A stretch of 64,000 nt of DNA from Variovorax sp. E3 (GTDB lineage: Bacteria; Pseudomonadota; Gammaproteobacteria; Burkholderiales; Burkholderiaceae_C): positions 62,001 to 126,000 of the forward strand of contig NZ_MOWM01000005.1 of NCBI RefSeq assembly GCF_016082275.1, given 5' to 3'. The position numbers and the translations under genes were made by a program. The first letter of the stretch is position 1. Every line of letters begins with the position of its first letter. A model generated the notes under the pieces. It did no database searches and was not told the DNA's origin. It saw only the letters and a program-made list of their open reading frames with translations. Of this stretch, positions 18,068 through 27,971 are shown piece after piece.

Positions 18068-19167
18068 CTATGCGAAGAACTTGCGAATCTGCGCCACCAC
18101 CGCGTCGACCTGCTCGGGCTGCATTTGCGGCCAGATCGGCAGAGACAAGGTTTCGTTGGCTGCAGCCGTTGCCAAGGGAAGGCTGTCCGCGGGCAAGCCG
18201 AGCTCGGCATAGGCCCCTTGCACGTGCGGCGGAATGGGGTAGTGAACCAACGTCTGGATACCTTGCGCCGTCAGGTGCGCTGACAGTTCGGCACGACGGC
18301 CGGTGCTGATCACATAGAGGTGGTACACGTGCGTGCTGTCGCTCGGCACGTGCGGAATGCGGATGTCACCCACCCCGCGGAGTCCTTCGGAATAGCGCGC
18401 CGCCAGCGCACGACGCTGCTCATTCCAGGCATCGAGCCGACCAAGCTTCGTGCGCAAGAGCGCAGCCTGTAGTTCGTCGAGCCGGGAATTCACGCCCGCG
18501 ACCTCATGCACGTACTTCTGGCTCGAGCCGTAGTTGCGCAACATGCGCAGTTCGGCAGCGAGTTCATCGTCGTTGGTGACAACGGCACCGGCGTCGCCCA
18601 TGGCGCCCAGATTCTTGGTCGGATAGAAGCTGAAAGCGGCCGCATCGCCAAGGACGCCGGTCCGCTTGCCGTTGTGCGTGGCACCGTGGGCCTGTGCCGC
18701 GTCTTCGAACACGAAGATGCCGAGCGGGCGGGCAATCTCATTGATCGCGTCCATTGCAGCGGGCAGCCCATACAGGTGCACCGGAATGATCGCCTTGGTC
18801 CGGCTGGTCAACTTCTCCTTGATGCGCGCGGGATCAAGAAGGTAGGTTGCCGGATCGATCTCGACCGGGACAGGCGTTGCGCCCACCATCGAGACACCCA
18901 GCCATGTCGCGATGAAGGTCTGCGAAGGCACGAGCACCTCTCACCGGCCTTGATGCCGCGCGCGCGCAGCGTCAACGCGAGCGCGTCGAGACCGTTGCCC
19001 ACGCCAATGCAATGCTTCGCGCCACAGTAGGCAGCGAATTCATTTTCGAAGGCGACGAGTTCGCCACCCATGATCACATGGCCGCTCTTCATGACCTTGG
19101 AAAAGGCCTGCGTGAAATCGTCGGCCATTTCGGCATGGCCAGCGTGAATATCAAAAAACGGAATCAT
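18068..19167 (-). CDS. fdtB: dTDP-3-amino-3,6-dideoxyhexose transaminase (FdtB-like, frameshifted)
   Basis: About 366 residues across one break. It starts at the ATG at 19167 ([11 protein letters not shown]), with AAAGGA at good distance. It is a DegT-family PLP enzyme: [11 protein letters not shown] near residue 62, [19 protein letters not shown], and the PLP lysine in [13 protein letters not shown]. It aminates C3 of the 3-keto sugar made by FdtA. The frame breaks at 18938-18943: after GIKAGE the expected EVLVPSQTF lies one frame away, and one added base restores it. It lies 4 bases after fdtA and just before the GT2 gene. Sequence error is more likely than loss of function. Confidence 0.8.
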
Positions 19168-19171
19168 GGGT

Positions 19172-19627
19172 TTATCCTTTTCGCGCAACAGAAATGAAAT
19201 CTTCGTAATTTCGGATGTAGTCGGACTCTTCGTATTTCATGGATGCCAGCACCAGACAGACCGCACCCGAAGAAAAATTGTTCAACTCCCGCCAGACCAG
19301 GGATTTCATCAGAATCCCTTGAAAAGGACGATTGCAGGTAACGGTTTTTCTTTCGAAGCCATTGTCCAGAATGACATCGAAACTCCCCGCCACCGCAATG
19401 ATCAATTGCTGCAGGTTATGGTGCGCATGCCCTCCACGGGCTTCGCCCGCTGGAACATCGTACAAATAGTACACACGCTGGACATCAAAGGGAATATGTC
19501 GACCACCCTCGATGAAAGTCAAATTTCCTCTTGGATCACTCAAGCGCTCCAAGTCAATCAATTCAACCGCATCAGACAGGGATGTCCCGGATTTTTTAAT
19601 CTCTTTCATCATTGTTCCCTTGCTCAT
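19172..19627 (-). CDS. fdtA: dTDP-4-keto-6-deoxyglucose 3,4-ketoisomerase (FdtA/QdtA family)
   Basis: About 151 residues, a single cupin domain. Family motifs are LSDPRGNLTFIE, VYYLYDVPAGEARGGHAHHNLQQ (the HAHxxxxQ active-site region) and YEESDYIRNYEDF at the C-terminus. It moves the keto group of dTDP-4-keto-6-deoxyglucose from C4 to C3, feeding fdtB immediately downstream. The ATG at 19627 overlaps the stop of the preceding glycosyltransferase gene (TAATG); ATGs at 19612 and 19609 after an AAGGGA are equally possible starts. FdtA (galacto) and QdtA (gluco) products cannot be told apart here. Confidence 0.87.
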   Translation of the reverse strand: MSKGTMMKEIKKSGTSLSDAVELIDLERLSDPRGNLTFIEGGRHIPFDVQRVYYLYDVPAGEARGGHAHHNLQQLIIAVAGSFDVILDNGFERKTVTCNRPFQGILMKSLVWRELNNFSSGAVCLVLASMKYEESDYIRNYEDFISVARKG

Positions 19628-21254
19628 TATCTTATGCGCGAGATGGCCTCGATCACGGCATCTTCGTCGACATAATAATCATCGTGTAAGCTGTAAATAT
19701 CGTCTCGCGCGTTCGCACGGGGTCCCTGCAAAACCGTCACCGCCGCGGCGGACACCCGCCCCAGGAGCTCCCAGAAGTAGAGCTGGTGACTCGGATGATC
19801 TGAAGCCAGCACAAGCACACGAGTGCCCGGTCGACACCAAACCATATTGCTCATCTGCGCGCCCGTGGGGCCCACAATCATTTCGGCGTCCTGGAATATT
19901 CGAATTTGCTCTTCGAGATTCAATTCATCAGGGCATACGATCTCGAAGCCGTTTTCCAGCAAGCGATTTTCAATCTGCTTTTGATTCAATAAATTTCGGT
20001 AACTTCCGTTGCGACTGGCAAAAATCTTTCGCCTTCCACTGCCGGGAGCAATGGGGAAGAACTGTTTGCAACGATCAATGGCGATGCTGATGCGCCCCAC
20101 GTCAAGACCAGTTTGCCGAGCCGCACGGCCCCCCTCGTAGGCATCAATGACCGACGTGAGGTCGGAGGGATAGTACATCTCCTCCACGCGATACAGCGTC
20201 CCCTTCTCCAGGGCAATGACGGGCCTGCGCGCTGTATTTGAAATATCGAAAAGCTTCGCGATATTGGAATGAAGATCGCCAGTCACGAGAAATGGCACCA
20301 TCGGCGGAACCCCCGCTTCTTCCGCGAGAACCATTCGCGGCAATGTTTCCGCGATGAAATGAAAATAATTATTTTCATATTCATGCATGACATTCAATCC
20401 CGACTCGACCCAGGCACCCTGACGCAGCATTGCCTCTATGTTCAACCGACCGGGAACCGCCGAGCGGGTAGCCTTTTTGTATTTGATGGCGACGTCCGGC
20501 TGCGCGAGAAAATATGCATTCTCGTCATGCAGCAACGCTCCAGAAGGAGCAACAAGATAGCGCGTGCCAGCAAGCAGAATCGATTTCTCCAAGCGCGCAA
20601 CGTAGGCACCCATCGGGTAGTCCGGCGCACCATCCACCCCTTCGCAGACCCTCTGGCCACCTGGAAAGTATCGTGGGCGTCATGCCCTCCGCTCAAGTCC
20701 TCCGAGGACCGCACGGCGCGCACTGGCAGCTCGACCGAGCAAGGTACAGCCGACAGGGCAGGAGGCAATTCCGCCAGAAAACTCGAGAGCGCCGTCCAGG
20801 AATCGAAATGCACGGGCCGCTTGGGGAGGCGCCCTTCGGCAGCGCCAAATCTCAAGAAGTGCGCCAGAGGGCTTGCTCTTGTCGCGGCAACATCGGGGTA
20901 TTTCTCGAGGTACCACTTCGGATCGAATTTGGGACTCGGTGGATCACCGGCGCGCTCGCCTACTTCGAAATAATGAACGAAAGGATTTTTTCGGCCCGAG
21001 CGCAATTCAGGATGCCGCGCCACATACCACGCCGTATCGAACATGGGGTTGGGGTCCCCCGTCATGAATCCGACCTTCAGGTAATGGTCGAGGGGATTCT
21101 CGAGGACGGCTTTTTTTCCAAGCCCCTTTGCATACCAGCCCGCGTCAAAAAGCAGCGCAAGGGACGGCACCTTTCTTGGTACTCGCTTGCGGAATGCGCT
21201 CCTGGCAGCCCTGTAGAGGTGCCTGGCTTGTTCCTTGATTGGCAAACTGCTCAC
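19627..21254 (-). CDS. GT61-family glycosyltransferase with three N-terminal repeats (frameshifted)
   Basis: About 542 residues when joined across a break at 20637-20640. Residues 30-145 carry three copies of a WYL-type repeat (FDAGWYAKGL, FDTAWYVARHPEL, FDPKWYLEKYPDV, each followed by HY/HF-x-x-x-G). The C-terminal half is DUF563/GT61, with NYFHFIAETLPRM and IVGPTGAQMSNMVWC. The N-terminal frame runs into unrelated residues after RGSAKG, where one more base in the G run gives VDGAPDYPMGAY and the conserved domain. It has the same design as the gene at 5319-7011 and overlaps fdtA by its stop codon. Confidence 0.72.
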
Positions 21255-21432
21255 GAACTGCCGCCTTCAGGCGCTGGCGAGACTCTTCAGAAACAGCGAA
21301 CCCCAGAGGCACTTGCGCCCGATGGGTGCAGCAGAGTCAAGGCGTTTCGTCATTTCTTGGGGATTCTCAAAAGTGGGCAAGCACTGATGCTTGCTCGAGC
21401 ATCAGGAATTCAAACCGTCGTCGGGTGGCTAC

Positions 21433-21981
21433 CTAGTCGCCCAGATCGGCCGAGGCAAAAGTGGGCGCCGCAGCATCCTTCGCTGACAGCTTGGGTGCTA
21501 CGCCGATATCGGGCCAGGCAATCGACAATGTCTTGTCGTCCCATGCGATGCACCGCTCATGCTTTGGCGCATAGTAGTCCGTCGTCTTGTAGAGAAAGTC
21601 CGCGGATTCACTGAGTACCAGGAAACCGTGAGCCAACCCTGGAGGAACCCACAGTTGCGTGTGATTCTCTTCAGACAGCTCGCTTCCAACCCATTGGCCG
21701 AAAGTGGGCGATGACCTGCGGATGTCCACGGCAACATCGAAAACCGCACCACGCACCACGCGCACCAGCTTGCCCTGCGGCTGTTGCACCTGATAGTGCA
21801 AACCACGCAGCACCCCTTTGGCCGAGCGCGAATGATTGTCCTGAACGAACTCGACATGCGCGCCGACCGCATCGTCGAACGCCTTCTGATTGAAGCTCTC
21901 GAAGAAGAAGCCCCGGGCATCACCGAAAACAGTGGGCTCGATCAACAGCACATCAGCAATGGCCGTCCGCGTGACCTTCAT
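21433..21981 (-). CDS. rmlC: dTDP-4-dehydrorhamnose 3,5-epimerase
   Basis: 182 residues, the usual length. Cupin motifs are [30 protein letters not shown] (the catalytic His lies in RGLHYQ) and [14 protein letters not shown]. It is the third enzyme of dTDP-L-rhamnose synthesis. It overlaps the rmlA stop by ATGA and closes the rmlB-rmlD-rmlA-rmlC operon. Downstream, about 180 bases without a gene separate it from the GT61 gene. Confidence 0.95.
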   Translation of the reverse strand: MKVTRTAIADVLLIEPTVFGDARGFFFESFNQKAFDDAVGAHVEFVQDNHSRSAKGVLRGLHYQVQQPQGKLVRVVRGAVFDVAVDIRRSSPTFGQWVGSELSEENHTQLWVPPGLAHGFLVLSESADFLYKTTDYYAPKHERCIAWDDKTLSIAWPDIGVAPKLSAKDAAAPTFASADLGD

Positions 21982-22865
21982 GAACGCACTCCCTCGGCCA
22001 ACAGGTGGTTGAGGTATTTGCCGTAGCCGTTTTTCTGAAGCGGCGCGGCGAGCTTGGCAAGCTGCTCGCTATCGATGAACCCGTGACGCCACGCAATTTC
22101 CTCAGGGCAGGCGATCTTGAGCCCCTGTCGATGCTCCAGCGTTGCGATGAACTGCCCCGCTTCCAACAGGCTCTCGTGCGTGCCCGTATCGAGCCATGCG
22201 TAACCGCGCTGCATGATCTGGACATTGAGCCGGCCAAGATCAAGGTAGGCTTGATTGACTGCGGTGATTTCGAGTTCACCGCGCGCGCTGGGCTTCACCG
22301 CCTTGGCAATATCGACGACCTGGTTGTCGTAGAAATACAGCCCCGTCACCGCGTAATTGCTCTTGGGCTTCAACGGCTTTTCCTCGATGCTGCTGGCCTT
22401 GCCCTGTGCATCGAAAGCCACCACGCCATAGCGCTCGGGATCATGGACGTGATACGCAAACACGGTTGCTCCGACCTTCTGCTCGTCGGCATCGCCGAGC
22501 AATTGAACGAAGTCGTGCCCATAGAAAATGTTGTCGCCAAGCACAAGCGCACTGGGCGCATTGCCGACGAACTTGTCGCCGATGATGAACGCCTGCGCCA
22601 GGCCATCGGGACTCGGCTGAACGGCATACTGCAGATTGATGCCCCACTGGCTACCGTCGCCCAGCAGCTGCTGAAAGCGAGGGGTGTCCTGCGGGGTACT
22701 GATGATCAGGATGTCGCGCATGCCGCCGAGCATCAGCGTGCTCAGCGGGTAATAGATCATCGGTTTGTCGTACACCGGGAGCAGTTGCTTGCTCATGGCA
22801 AGCGTCGCGGGATGCAGCCGGGTGCCCGAGCCGCCGGCGAGGATGATGCCTTTGCGTTGCGTCAT
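21978..22865 (-). CDS. rmlA: Glucose-1-phosphate thymidylyltransferase
   Basis: 295 residues from the ATG at 22865 ([12 protein letters not shown]); the open frame continues upstream but the family starts here. The motifs [33 protein letters not shown] and TGLYFYDN are diagnostic. It makes dTDP-glucose for rhamnose and also for the dTDP-aminosugar branches (vioA, fdtAB) in this window. It overlaps rmlC and follows rmlD by 20 bases. Confidence 0.96.
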   Translation of the reverse strand: MTQRKGIILAGGSGTRLHPATLAMSKQLLPVYDKPMIYYPLSTLMLGGMRDILIISTPQDTPRFQQLLGDGSQWGINLQYAVQPSPDGLAQAFIIGDKFVGNAPSALVLGDNIFYGHDFVQLLGDADEQKVGATVFAYHVHDPERYGVVAFDAQGKASSIEEKPLKPKSNYAVTGLYFYDNQVVDIAKAVKPSARGELEITAVNQAYLDLGRLNVQIMQRGYAWLDTGTHESLLEAGQFIATLEHRQGLKIACPEEIAWRHGFIDSEQLAKLAAPLQKNGYGKYLNHLLAEGVRS

Positions 22866-22885
22866 ATTTGTTCTTTGCGAGTGAG

Positions 22886-23776
22886 TCAGAGCGTTTCGCG
22901 CAGCATGCGCGCAACGCCGTTTTGCCAAGGAGGCATGGTCAGATCGAAAGTGGTTTCCAGCTTCGCGGTGTCGAGGCGCGAGTTGTGCGGCCGCGTCGCG
23001 GGCGTTGGAAATGCGCTCGTCGGAACGGCCTCCACGGCCTCGGCCTGCGCCTTGAGCTCCACGCCGGCCTGACGGGCCTCCTCGAGAACGAAACGCGCAT
23101 AGCCGTGCCAGGTGGTTTCCCCGCTCGCCACGGCGTGGTAGATACCAGCCTTGGCAGAGTCCTTCAACGTGGCCCGGATGGCATGCGCGGTGATATCGGC
23201 AAGCAATTCGGCGCCCGTAGGCGCACCAAACTGATCGTTGATGACCGTGAGGCGGTCGCGCTCTTTGGCAAGCCGCAGCATGGTCTTGGCAAAGTTTCCG
23301 CCTCGCGCCGCATATACCCAGCTCGTTCGAAAAATAAGGTGCCTTGCGCAGTTGCCGGCGACCAATTGCTCACCTTCGAGCTTGGTCCGGCCGTAGACGC
23401 TAAGAGGACCCGTGGCATCGGCCTCTTTCCAGGGCGCGCTGCCGCTGCCATCGAACACGTAGTCGGTGGAGTAATGCACGATCAGCGCGCCAACGCGCTG
23501 CGCGGCCTCGGCAAGAACACCGGGGGCCGTGGCATTGAGCTTTCGAGCGAGCTCAGGCTCGCTTTCGGCCTTGTCGACTGCAGTGTGAGCCGCGGCATTG
23601 ACGATGACGTCAGGCCGCAGCTTCATCACGGTATCCGCCAGTTGCGCCGGGCTGCTGAAATCGGCATGAAAGTCGGTGCTCGCAGAGCCGAGCGCAATCA
23701 GCTCGCCCAGCGGAGCCAGGCTGCGCTGCAGCTCCCATCCGACCTGTCCGCCTTTGCCCAGCAGCAGCAACTTCAT
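22886..23776 (-). CDS. rmlD: dTDP-4-dehydrorhamnose reductase
   Basis: 296 residues from the ATG at 23776, which overlaps the rmlB stop in an ATGA. The N-terminal [17 protein letters not shown] is the NADPH-binding motif; [16 protein letters not shown] and STDYVFDG, then YGRTKLEGE with the catalytic YxxxK, are typical of RmlD. It performs the last step to dTDP-L-rhamnose. Confidence 0.95.
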   Translation of the reverse strand: MKLLLLGKGGQVGWELQRSLAPLGELIALGSASTDFHADFSSPAQLADTVMKLRPDVIVNAAAHTAVDKAESEPELARKLNATAPGVLAEAAQRVGALIVHYSTDYVFDGSGSAPWKEADATGPLSVYGRTKLEGEQLVAGNCARHLIFRTSWVYAARGGNFAKTMLRLAKERDRLTVINDQFGAPTGAELLADITAHAIRATLKDSAKAGIYHAVASGETTWHGYARFVLEEARQAGVELKAQAEAVEAVPTSAFPTPATRPHNSRLDTAKLETTFDLTMPPWQNGVARMLRETL

Positions 23777-24843
23777 GCCGCGGCCTTCGCGTCGTACTGC
23801 TTCTCCACCCACTCGCGGTATGCGCCGCTTTGCACGTTGCTCACCCAATCGCCGTTGGCCAGGTACCACTCGACGGTCTTGCGAATGCCGGTGTCAAAAG
23901 TCTCGGCCGGCTTCCAACCGAGTTCGCGCTCGAGCTTGCGCGCATCGATCGCGTAGCGACGGTCGTGACCCGGGCGGTCGGTGACGTAGCTGATCTGCTC
24001 CTTGTACGGCTTGGCGTCGGCGCGGGGACGCAGTTCGTCGAGCAGCGCACAGACCGTGTTCACGATCTCGATGTTCGGCTTCTCGTTCCAGCCGCCCACG
24101 TTGTAGGTCTCGCCCAGGCGGCCAGCCTCCAGCACGCGGCGGATGGCGCTGCAGTGGTCCTTCACATAAAGCCAGTCGCGCACCTGCATGCCGTCGCCGT
24201 ACACGGGCAGGTTCTTGCCGGCCAGCGCGTTGACGATCATCAAGGGAATGAGCTTCTCGGGGAAATGGAACGGGCCGTAGTTGTTCGAGCAATTGGTGGT
24301 GACCACCGGCAGGCCGTAGGTATGGTGCCAGGCGCGCACCAGGTGGTCGCTGGCGGCCTTGCTGGCCGAGTACGGGCTGTTCGGCTCGTACTTGTTCTCT
24401 TCGGTGAAGGCGGGGTCGGTCTTCGACAGCGAGCCGTAGACCTCGTCGGTCGACACGTGCAGGAAACGGAAGGCGGCCTTCTGGTCGACCGGCAGCGCGC
24501 TCCAGAAACCTCGCACCGATTCGAGCAGGCGGAAGGTGCCGAGCACGTTGGTCTGCACGAAGTCTTCCGGGCCATGGATCGAGCGGTCGACGTGCGATTC
24601 CGCCGCGAAGTTCACCACGGCGCGCGGCTTGTGTTCGGCCAGGAGGCGGTCGATCAGCGCGCTGTCACCGATATCGCCTTGCACGAAGATATGCTTCGGG
24701 CTGCCCTTGAGCGACGCGAGGGTCTCCAGGTTGCCGGCGTAGGTGAGTTTGTCGAGATTGACGACCGGCTCGTCGTTCCGAGCGATCCAGTCGAGTACGA
24801 AATTGGCGCCAATGAAGCCTGCGCCGCCGGTTACCAGAATCAT
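23773..24843 (-). CDS. rmlB: dTDP-glucose 4,6-dehydratase
   Basis: 356 residues, full length. The NAD-binding motif is [12 protein letters not shown], followed by [20 protein letters not shown] and [13 protein letters not shown] (catalytic YxxxK). It yields dTDP-4-keto-6-deoxyglucose, the branch point for rhamnose, Fuc3NAc and Qui4N. It is the first gene of the rml operon and has GGGAG eight bases before its ATG. The promoter lies in the gap 24844-25004, which holds nothing else that I recognise. Confidence 0.96.
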   Translation of the reverse strand: MILVTGGAGFIGANFVLDWIARNDEPVVNLDKLTYAGNLETLASLKGSPKHIFVQGDIGDSALIDRLLAEHKPRAVVNFAAESHVDRSIHGPEDFVQTNVLGTFRLLESVRGFWSALPVDQKAAFRFLHVSTDEVYGSLSKTDPAFTEENKYEPNSPYSASKAASDHLVRAWHHTYGLPVVTTNCSNNYGPFHFPEKLIPLMIVNALAGKNLPVYGDGMQVRDWLYVKDHCSAIRRVLEAGRLGETYNVGGWNEKPNIEIVNTVCALLDELRPRADAKPYKEQISYVTDRPGHDRRYAIDARKLERELGWKPAETFDTGIRKTVEWYLANGDWVSNVQSGAYREWVEKQYDAKAAA

Positions 24844-25004
24844 GGGGTCTCCCGCGAAATGTCTTGTCTGTTGACCGCCTTATGACAGTCTTCCGGGCAT
24901 TATCCCATCGGCCATGTGTTTCAAGACGCGTCCAGAACCGGGCTTCATGACGAGCTCGTGAAGGACTTGGCGCCCACCAAACCCGCGCCTACAATCCCCC
25001 CAAT

Positions 25005-25218
25005 GCAGGAGAGCGGGCCACCCAGGTGGCCCCACCGAAGGCGCAAACTCCCATAAACGCTCAGGTCGGCCCGAACAAGGGGTCTGTACTGCATCAACTG
25101 AAACGAAAGCCGTCTGGAGAGCCATCACACCGCCCAACGTGGTCGTCGTGATGCACCGAAGGAGCAAACCCTCTGCGGGCGCAGCGGGTGAATCTCTCAG
25201 GTACCGAGGACAGGGGGA
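25005..25218 (+). ncRNA. Tandem glycine riboswitch
   Basis: Two successive aptamers with the glycine-riboswitch consensus precede the dehydrogenase gene. Aptamer 1: GGAGAG at 25008, ACCGAAGGCGCAAA at 25034-25047, CTCAGGT at 25060-25066. Aptamer 2: GGAGAG near 25116, ACCGAAGGAGCAAA at 25155-25168, CTCAGGT at 25196-25202, followed by ACCGAGGACAGGGGGA. Possible expression-platform hairpins follow: GGCAAC/GTTGCC (25221-25250) and TGCTA/TAGCA (25251-25269). In known systems glycine binding usually turns on downstream genes. The rest of the gap to 25317 is non-coding leader. Confidence 0.88.
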
Positions 25219-25317
25219 GCGGCAACTTGGACAGCGGTCGTCCGGTTGCCTGCTATTGAAAAAGTAGCATTAAAACCACACCCGCCGTTCAAGCGCTGCA
25301 CCTCAAAGGTACTTGCA

Positions 25318-26619
25318 ATGCGCGTGATCGTTCTTGGCGCCGGCCTGCTCGGCGTGACTTCGGCTTATTACCTCCAGCAACTCGGCCACGATGTGACCGT
25401 GATCGACCGGCAGGCCACCCCCGCCGCCGAAACCAGCTTCGCCAACGGCGGGCAGATCTCGGTCAGCCATGCCGAGCCCTGGGCCAACCCCAGCGCACCG
25501 CTCAAGGTGCTGCAATGGCTGGGCAAGGAAGACGCCCCGCTGCTCTTTCGCATCCGCGCCGACATGCGCCAGTGGCTCTGGGGCCTGCAATTTCTGCGCG
25601 AATGCACGCCGTCGCGTACGCGCCACAACATCGAACAGATCGTTCGTTTGGGCACATACAGCCGCGAGATGTTGCAGCAATTGCGCCGCGACACCAATCT
25701 GGCCTACGACCAGCGCACCCAGGGCATCCTGCACTTCTATACGACGCAGAAAGAATTCGACGGCGCCCTCGCGCCCGCTGAGCAGATGCGCGCGCTGGGC
25801 TGCGAGCGCCAGGTCATCTCGGCCGACGAGGCCGTGAAGATCGAGCCCGCCCTCGCCCACATCCGCCCGAAGCTCGCCGGCGCCACCTACACGGCCGAGG
25901 ACGAGTCGGGCGACGCCAACCGCTTCGCGCGCGAGCTGTCCCGCCTCGCGGCCAAGGCCGGCGTGAAGTTCCTGATGAGCCACAACATCACCGCCCTGCG
26001 CGAAGCGGGCGGCAGCATCGACCACGTCGAAGTCACCGACAGCGAAGGCCGTTTCCAGCGCATCCGCGGCGACGCCTTCGTGATGGCGATGGGTTCGCTG
26101 AGCCCGCTGCTCGCGGCGCCGCTGGGCATTCGCCTGCCGATCTACCCGGCCAAGGGCTACTCGGTGACGCTGCCCGTCAAGGACGCATCGAAGGCCCACC
26201 AGGTCTCGCTGACCGACGACGAATTCAAGCTGGTGTTCTCCCGCTACACCTCGGCGTCGGGTGACCGCCTGCGCATCGCCGGCACCGCCGAGCTCAACGG
26301 CTACGACCGCGACCTGAACCAGGTGCGCTGTGAAGCCATCGTGCGCCGTGTCGAAGAATTGTTCCCCGGCGCCGGCGACACCACGCGGGCCCAGTTCTGG
26401 ACCGGCCTGCGCCCCGCCACGCCGAGCAACGTGCCGCTGATCGGCAAGACGAAACTGCCGAACCTGTTCCTGAACACGGGCCACGGCACGCTCGGCTGGA
26501 CGCACGCCTGCGGCTCGGGCAAGTCGATCGCGCGGATCGTGAGCGGACTGGCACCGGAAGTCGATTTCGCGTTCACCGGCATGCCGGCACCGCAGCCGCG
26601 CGTACTGCAACCGGCTTGA
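25318..26619 (+). CDS. dadA: D-amino-acid dehydrogenase, DadA-like FAD enzyme
   Basis: 433 residues from the ATG at 25318 (AAAGG eight bases upstream). The N-terminal dinucleotide motif is VIVLGAGLLGVTSAYYLQQLGH, followed by ETSFANGGQISVSHAEPWANP, a DadA signature; the C-terminal GHGTLGWTHACGSGK closes the FAD site. DadA oxidises D-amino acids, mainly D-alanine, to keto acids and passes electrons to the respiratory chain. The glycine riboswitch in the leader suggests that glycine controls, and may be a substrate of, this enzyme; that point is inference. It is convergent with the FIST gene. Confidence 0.85.
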   Translation: MRVIVLGAGLLGVTSAYYLQQLGHDVTVIDRQATPAAETSFANGGQISVSHAEPWANPSAPLKVLQWLGKEDAPLLFRIRADMRQWLWGLQFLRECTPSRTRHNIEQIVRLGTYSREMLQQLRRDTNLAYDQRTQGILHFYTTQKEFDGALAPAEQMRALGCERQVISADEAVKIEPALAHIRPKLAGATYTAEDESGDANRFARELSRLAAKAGVKFLMSHNITALREAGGSIDHVEVTDSEGRFQRIRGDAFVMAMGSLSPLLAAPLGIRLPIYPAKGYSVTLPVKDASKAHQVSLTDDEFKLVFSRYTSASGDRLRIAGTAELNGYDRDLNQVRCEAIVRRVEELFPGAGDTTRAQFWTGLRPATPSNVPLIGKTKLPNLFLNTGHGTLGWTHACGSGKSIARIVSGLAPEVDFAFTGMPAPQPRVLQPA

Positions 26620-26646
26620 TCGAACGAGCGACCAGCCGCTGTTCGC

Positions 26647-27926
26647 TCAGTCGTTGCCGGTAAACACTGTCAGCACCCCCGTATACCCATACAGGTGGTG
26701 CCGAGCGATTTCCCCGGCGGCAAAAAAACCGACCAGCGGCACGTCGCCCAGCGCGTGCCGCACGATCTGCAATTCGGCGCCCGGCGCGCCGAAGTGCGGA
26801 CCGCCGCGCCCCGAGCAGCTCACGTACACCGCCCCGGCAATGCGCCGCGCCGGGTGCGGCGCCGCCTCGGCCTCGCCCGCCGCCACGGCGCGCGCGGTGG
26901 CCAGCGTCTGCTCTTCGGGCTCCAGTTCTTCGCGGATCTCGGCGCAGATGCGCATCAGGTCGGCCCGCGCAGCCTGCGCATTGCGCCGGCAGAAGGTCAG
27001 CCGCATGCCGGCCTCGGCCGTGTCCGCGATGGCGATGCCGCGCCGCGTCGGATCGAGCCCGATGATGTGGCGCACCAGCACGTCGGCGCCCAAATCGCCG
27101 GTGCGGCGGATGCCGTCGCTGCCCGCGTCGGCCAACCCCACCAGCGTGTTGCGCACGGCGTCGATGGCTTCCTGCGGCCGCTCGAGCGACACCTGCAGGT
27201 CGGCCAGCAGCACGTCGAGCGCGGGCTCGCCGTCGAGCTTGAGCAACAGGTTGCCGTCGGCCTCGGTGATCTCGCGCTCGCGCACCGCGCCCGAGCGCAG
27301 CGGCTGGCAGCCCTGGGTGACACGCGACACCAGCCGCACGCCCTCGCCGAACACCACGCCCGACAAGCCGCCTGAAAACACGCCGCCCGCGGCGCCCTGC
27401 CCGCGGATGTTGCCGTTGCCGCCGACCGCGAACTGCAGCGCGCTGCCGCGACCCGACGACAACCCGCCGAACAGGTAGCCGGTGTCGGTGCGGCCCGCCA
27501 TCTCGGCGATCAGCTCGGTCAAATCGGGGGTGGCCGGGTCGGCGTGCACGAGGGCGGTGTGCGCCTCGAAACCGCTCATTTCGGAGTTGCCCAGCGGCGC
27601 CACGCCCGAGAACACGCGGTACTGGTCGCTCGGCAGCGCGCAGAGCATCAGGGTCATGCCTGGCTCGTCGAAATATTCGGCGTTGTTGGCCGACACGCCG
27701 ACGCCGACGGTACCCGACCAGTCGGTCACCTCGGGCAGTTCGGCGCTCAGGTGGTCGAGGATGTCCTGCGCCTCGGAGGCGTAGTGGTCGGTGATGTAGA
27801 GCAGCCCGAGCGTCGGCGCGACGCGTAGTCGGGCAGCGCCATCTGTGCGCGCAACTGGGCCAGCACGAGGCCGGCGGCCATGCGCCATTGCGGGTGGGTG
27901 GCATGGCCGGAGGGAAACAGTTTCAT
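26647..27926 (-). CDS. FIST-domain protein (frameshifted)
   Basis: About 426 residues across one break. FIST N and C domains are sensor-type modules thought to bind small ligands; the function of stand-alone proteins is unclear. The N-terminal piece (MKLFPSGHATHPQWRMAAG...) and the rest (VAPTLGLLYITDHYASEAQDIL...) are in different frames, joined at 27820-27825 by one added base after GACTACGC. Other features: a glycine-rich centre (GGNGNIRGQGAAGGVFSGGLSG), a CSGRGGPHFG motif and C-terminal PLVGFFAAGEIARHHLYGYT, all typical of FIST_C. The start at 27926 is uncertain. Confidence 0.75.
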
Positions 27927-27971
27927 GATGCGTGCCAACCCGTTCTCTTCCAAAAATATAGGGGTATGACG

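Noticed and set aside
26620..26646. Terminator between dadA and the FIST gene
   Set aside because: A 6-base stem (GAGCGA/TCGCTC) can form, but it is weak and has no T run on either side.
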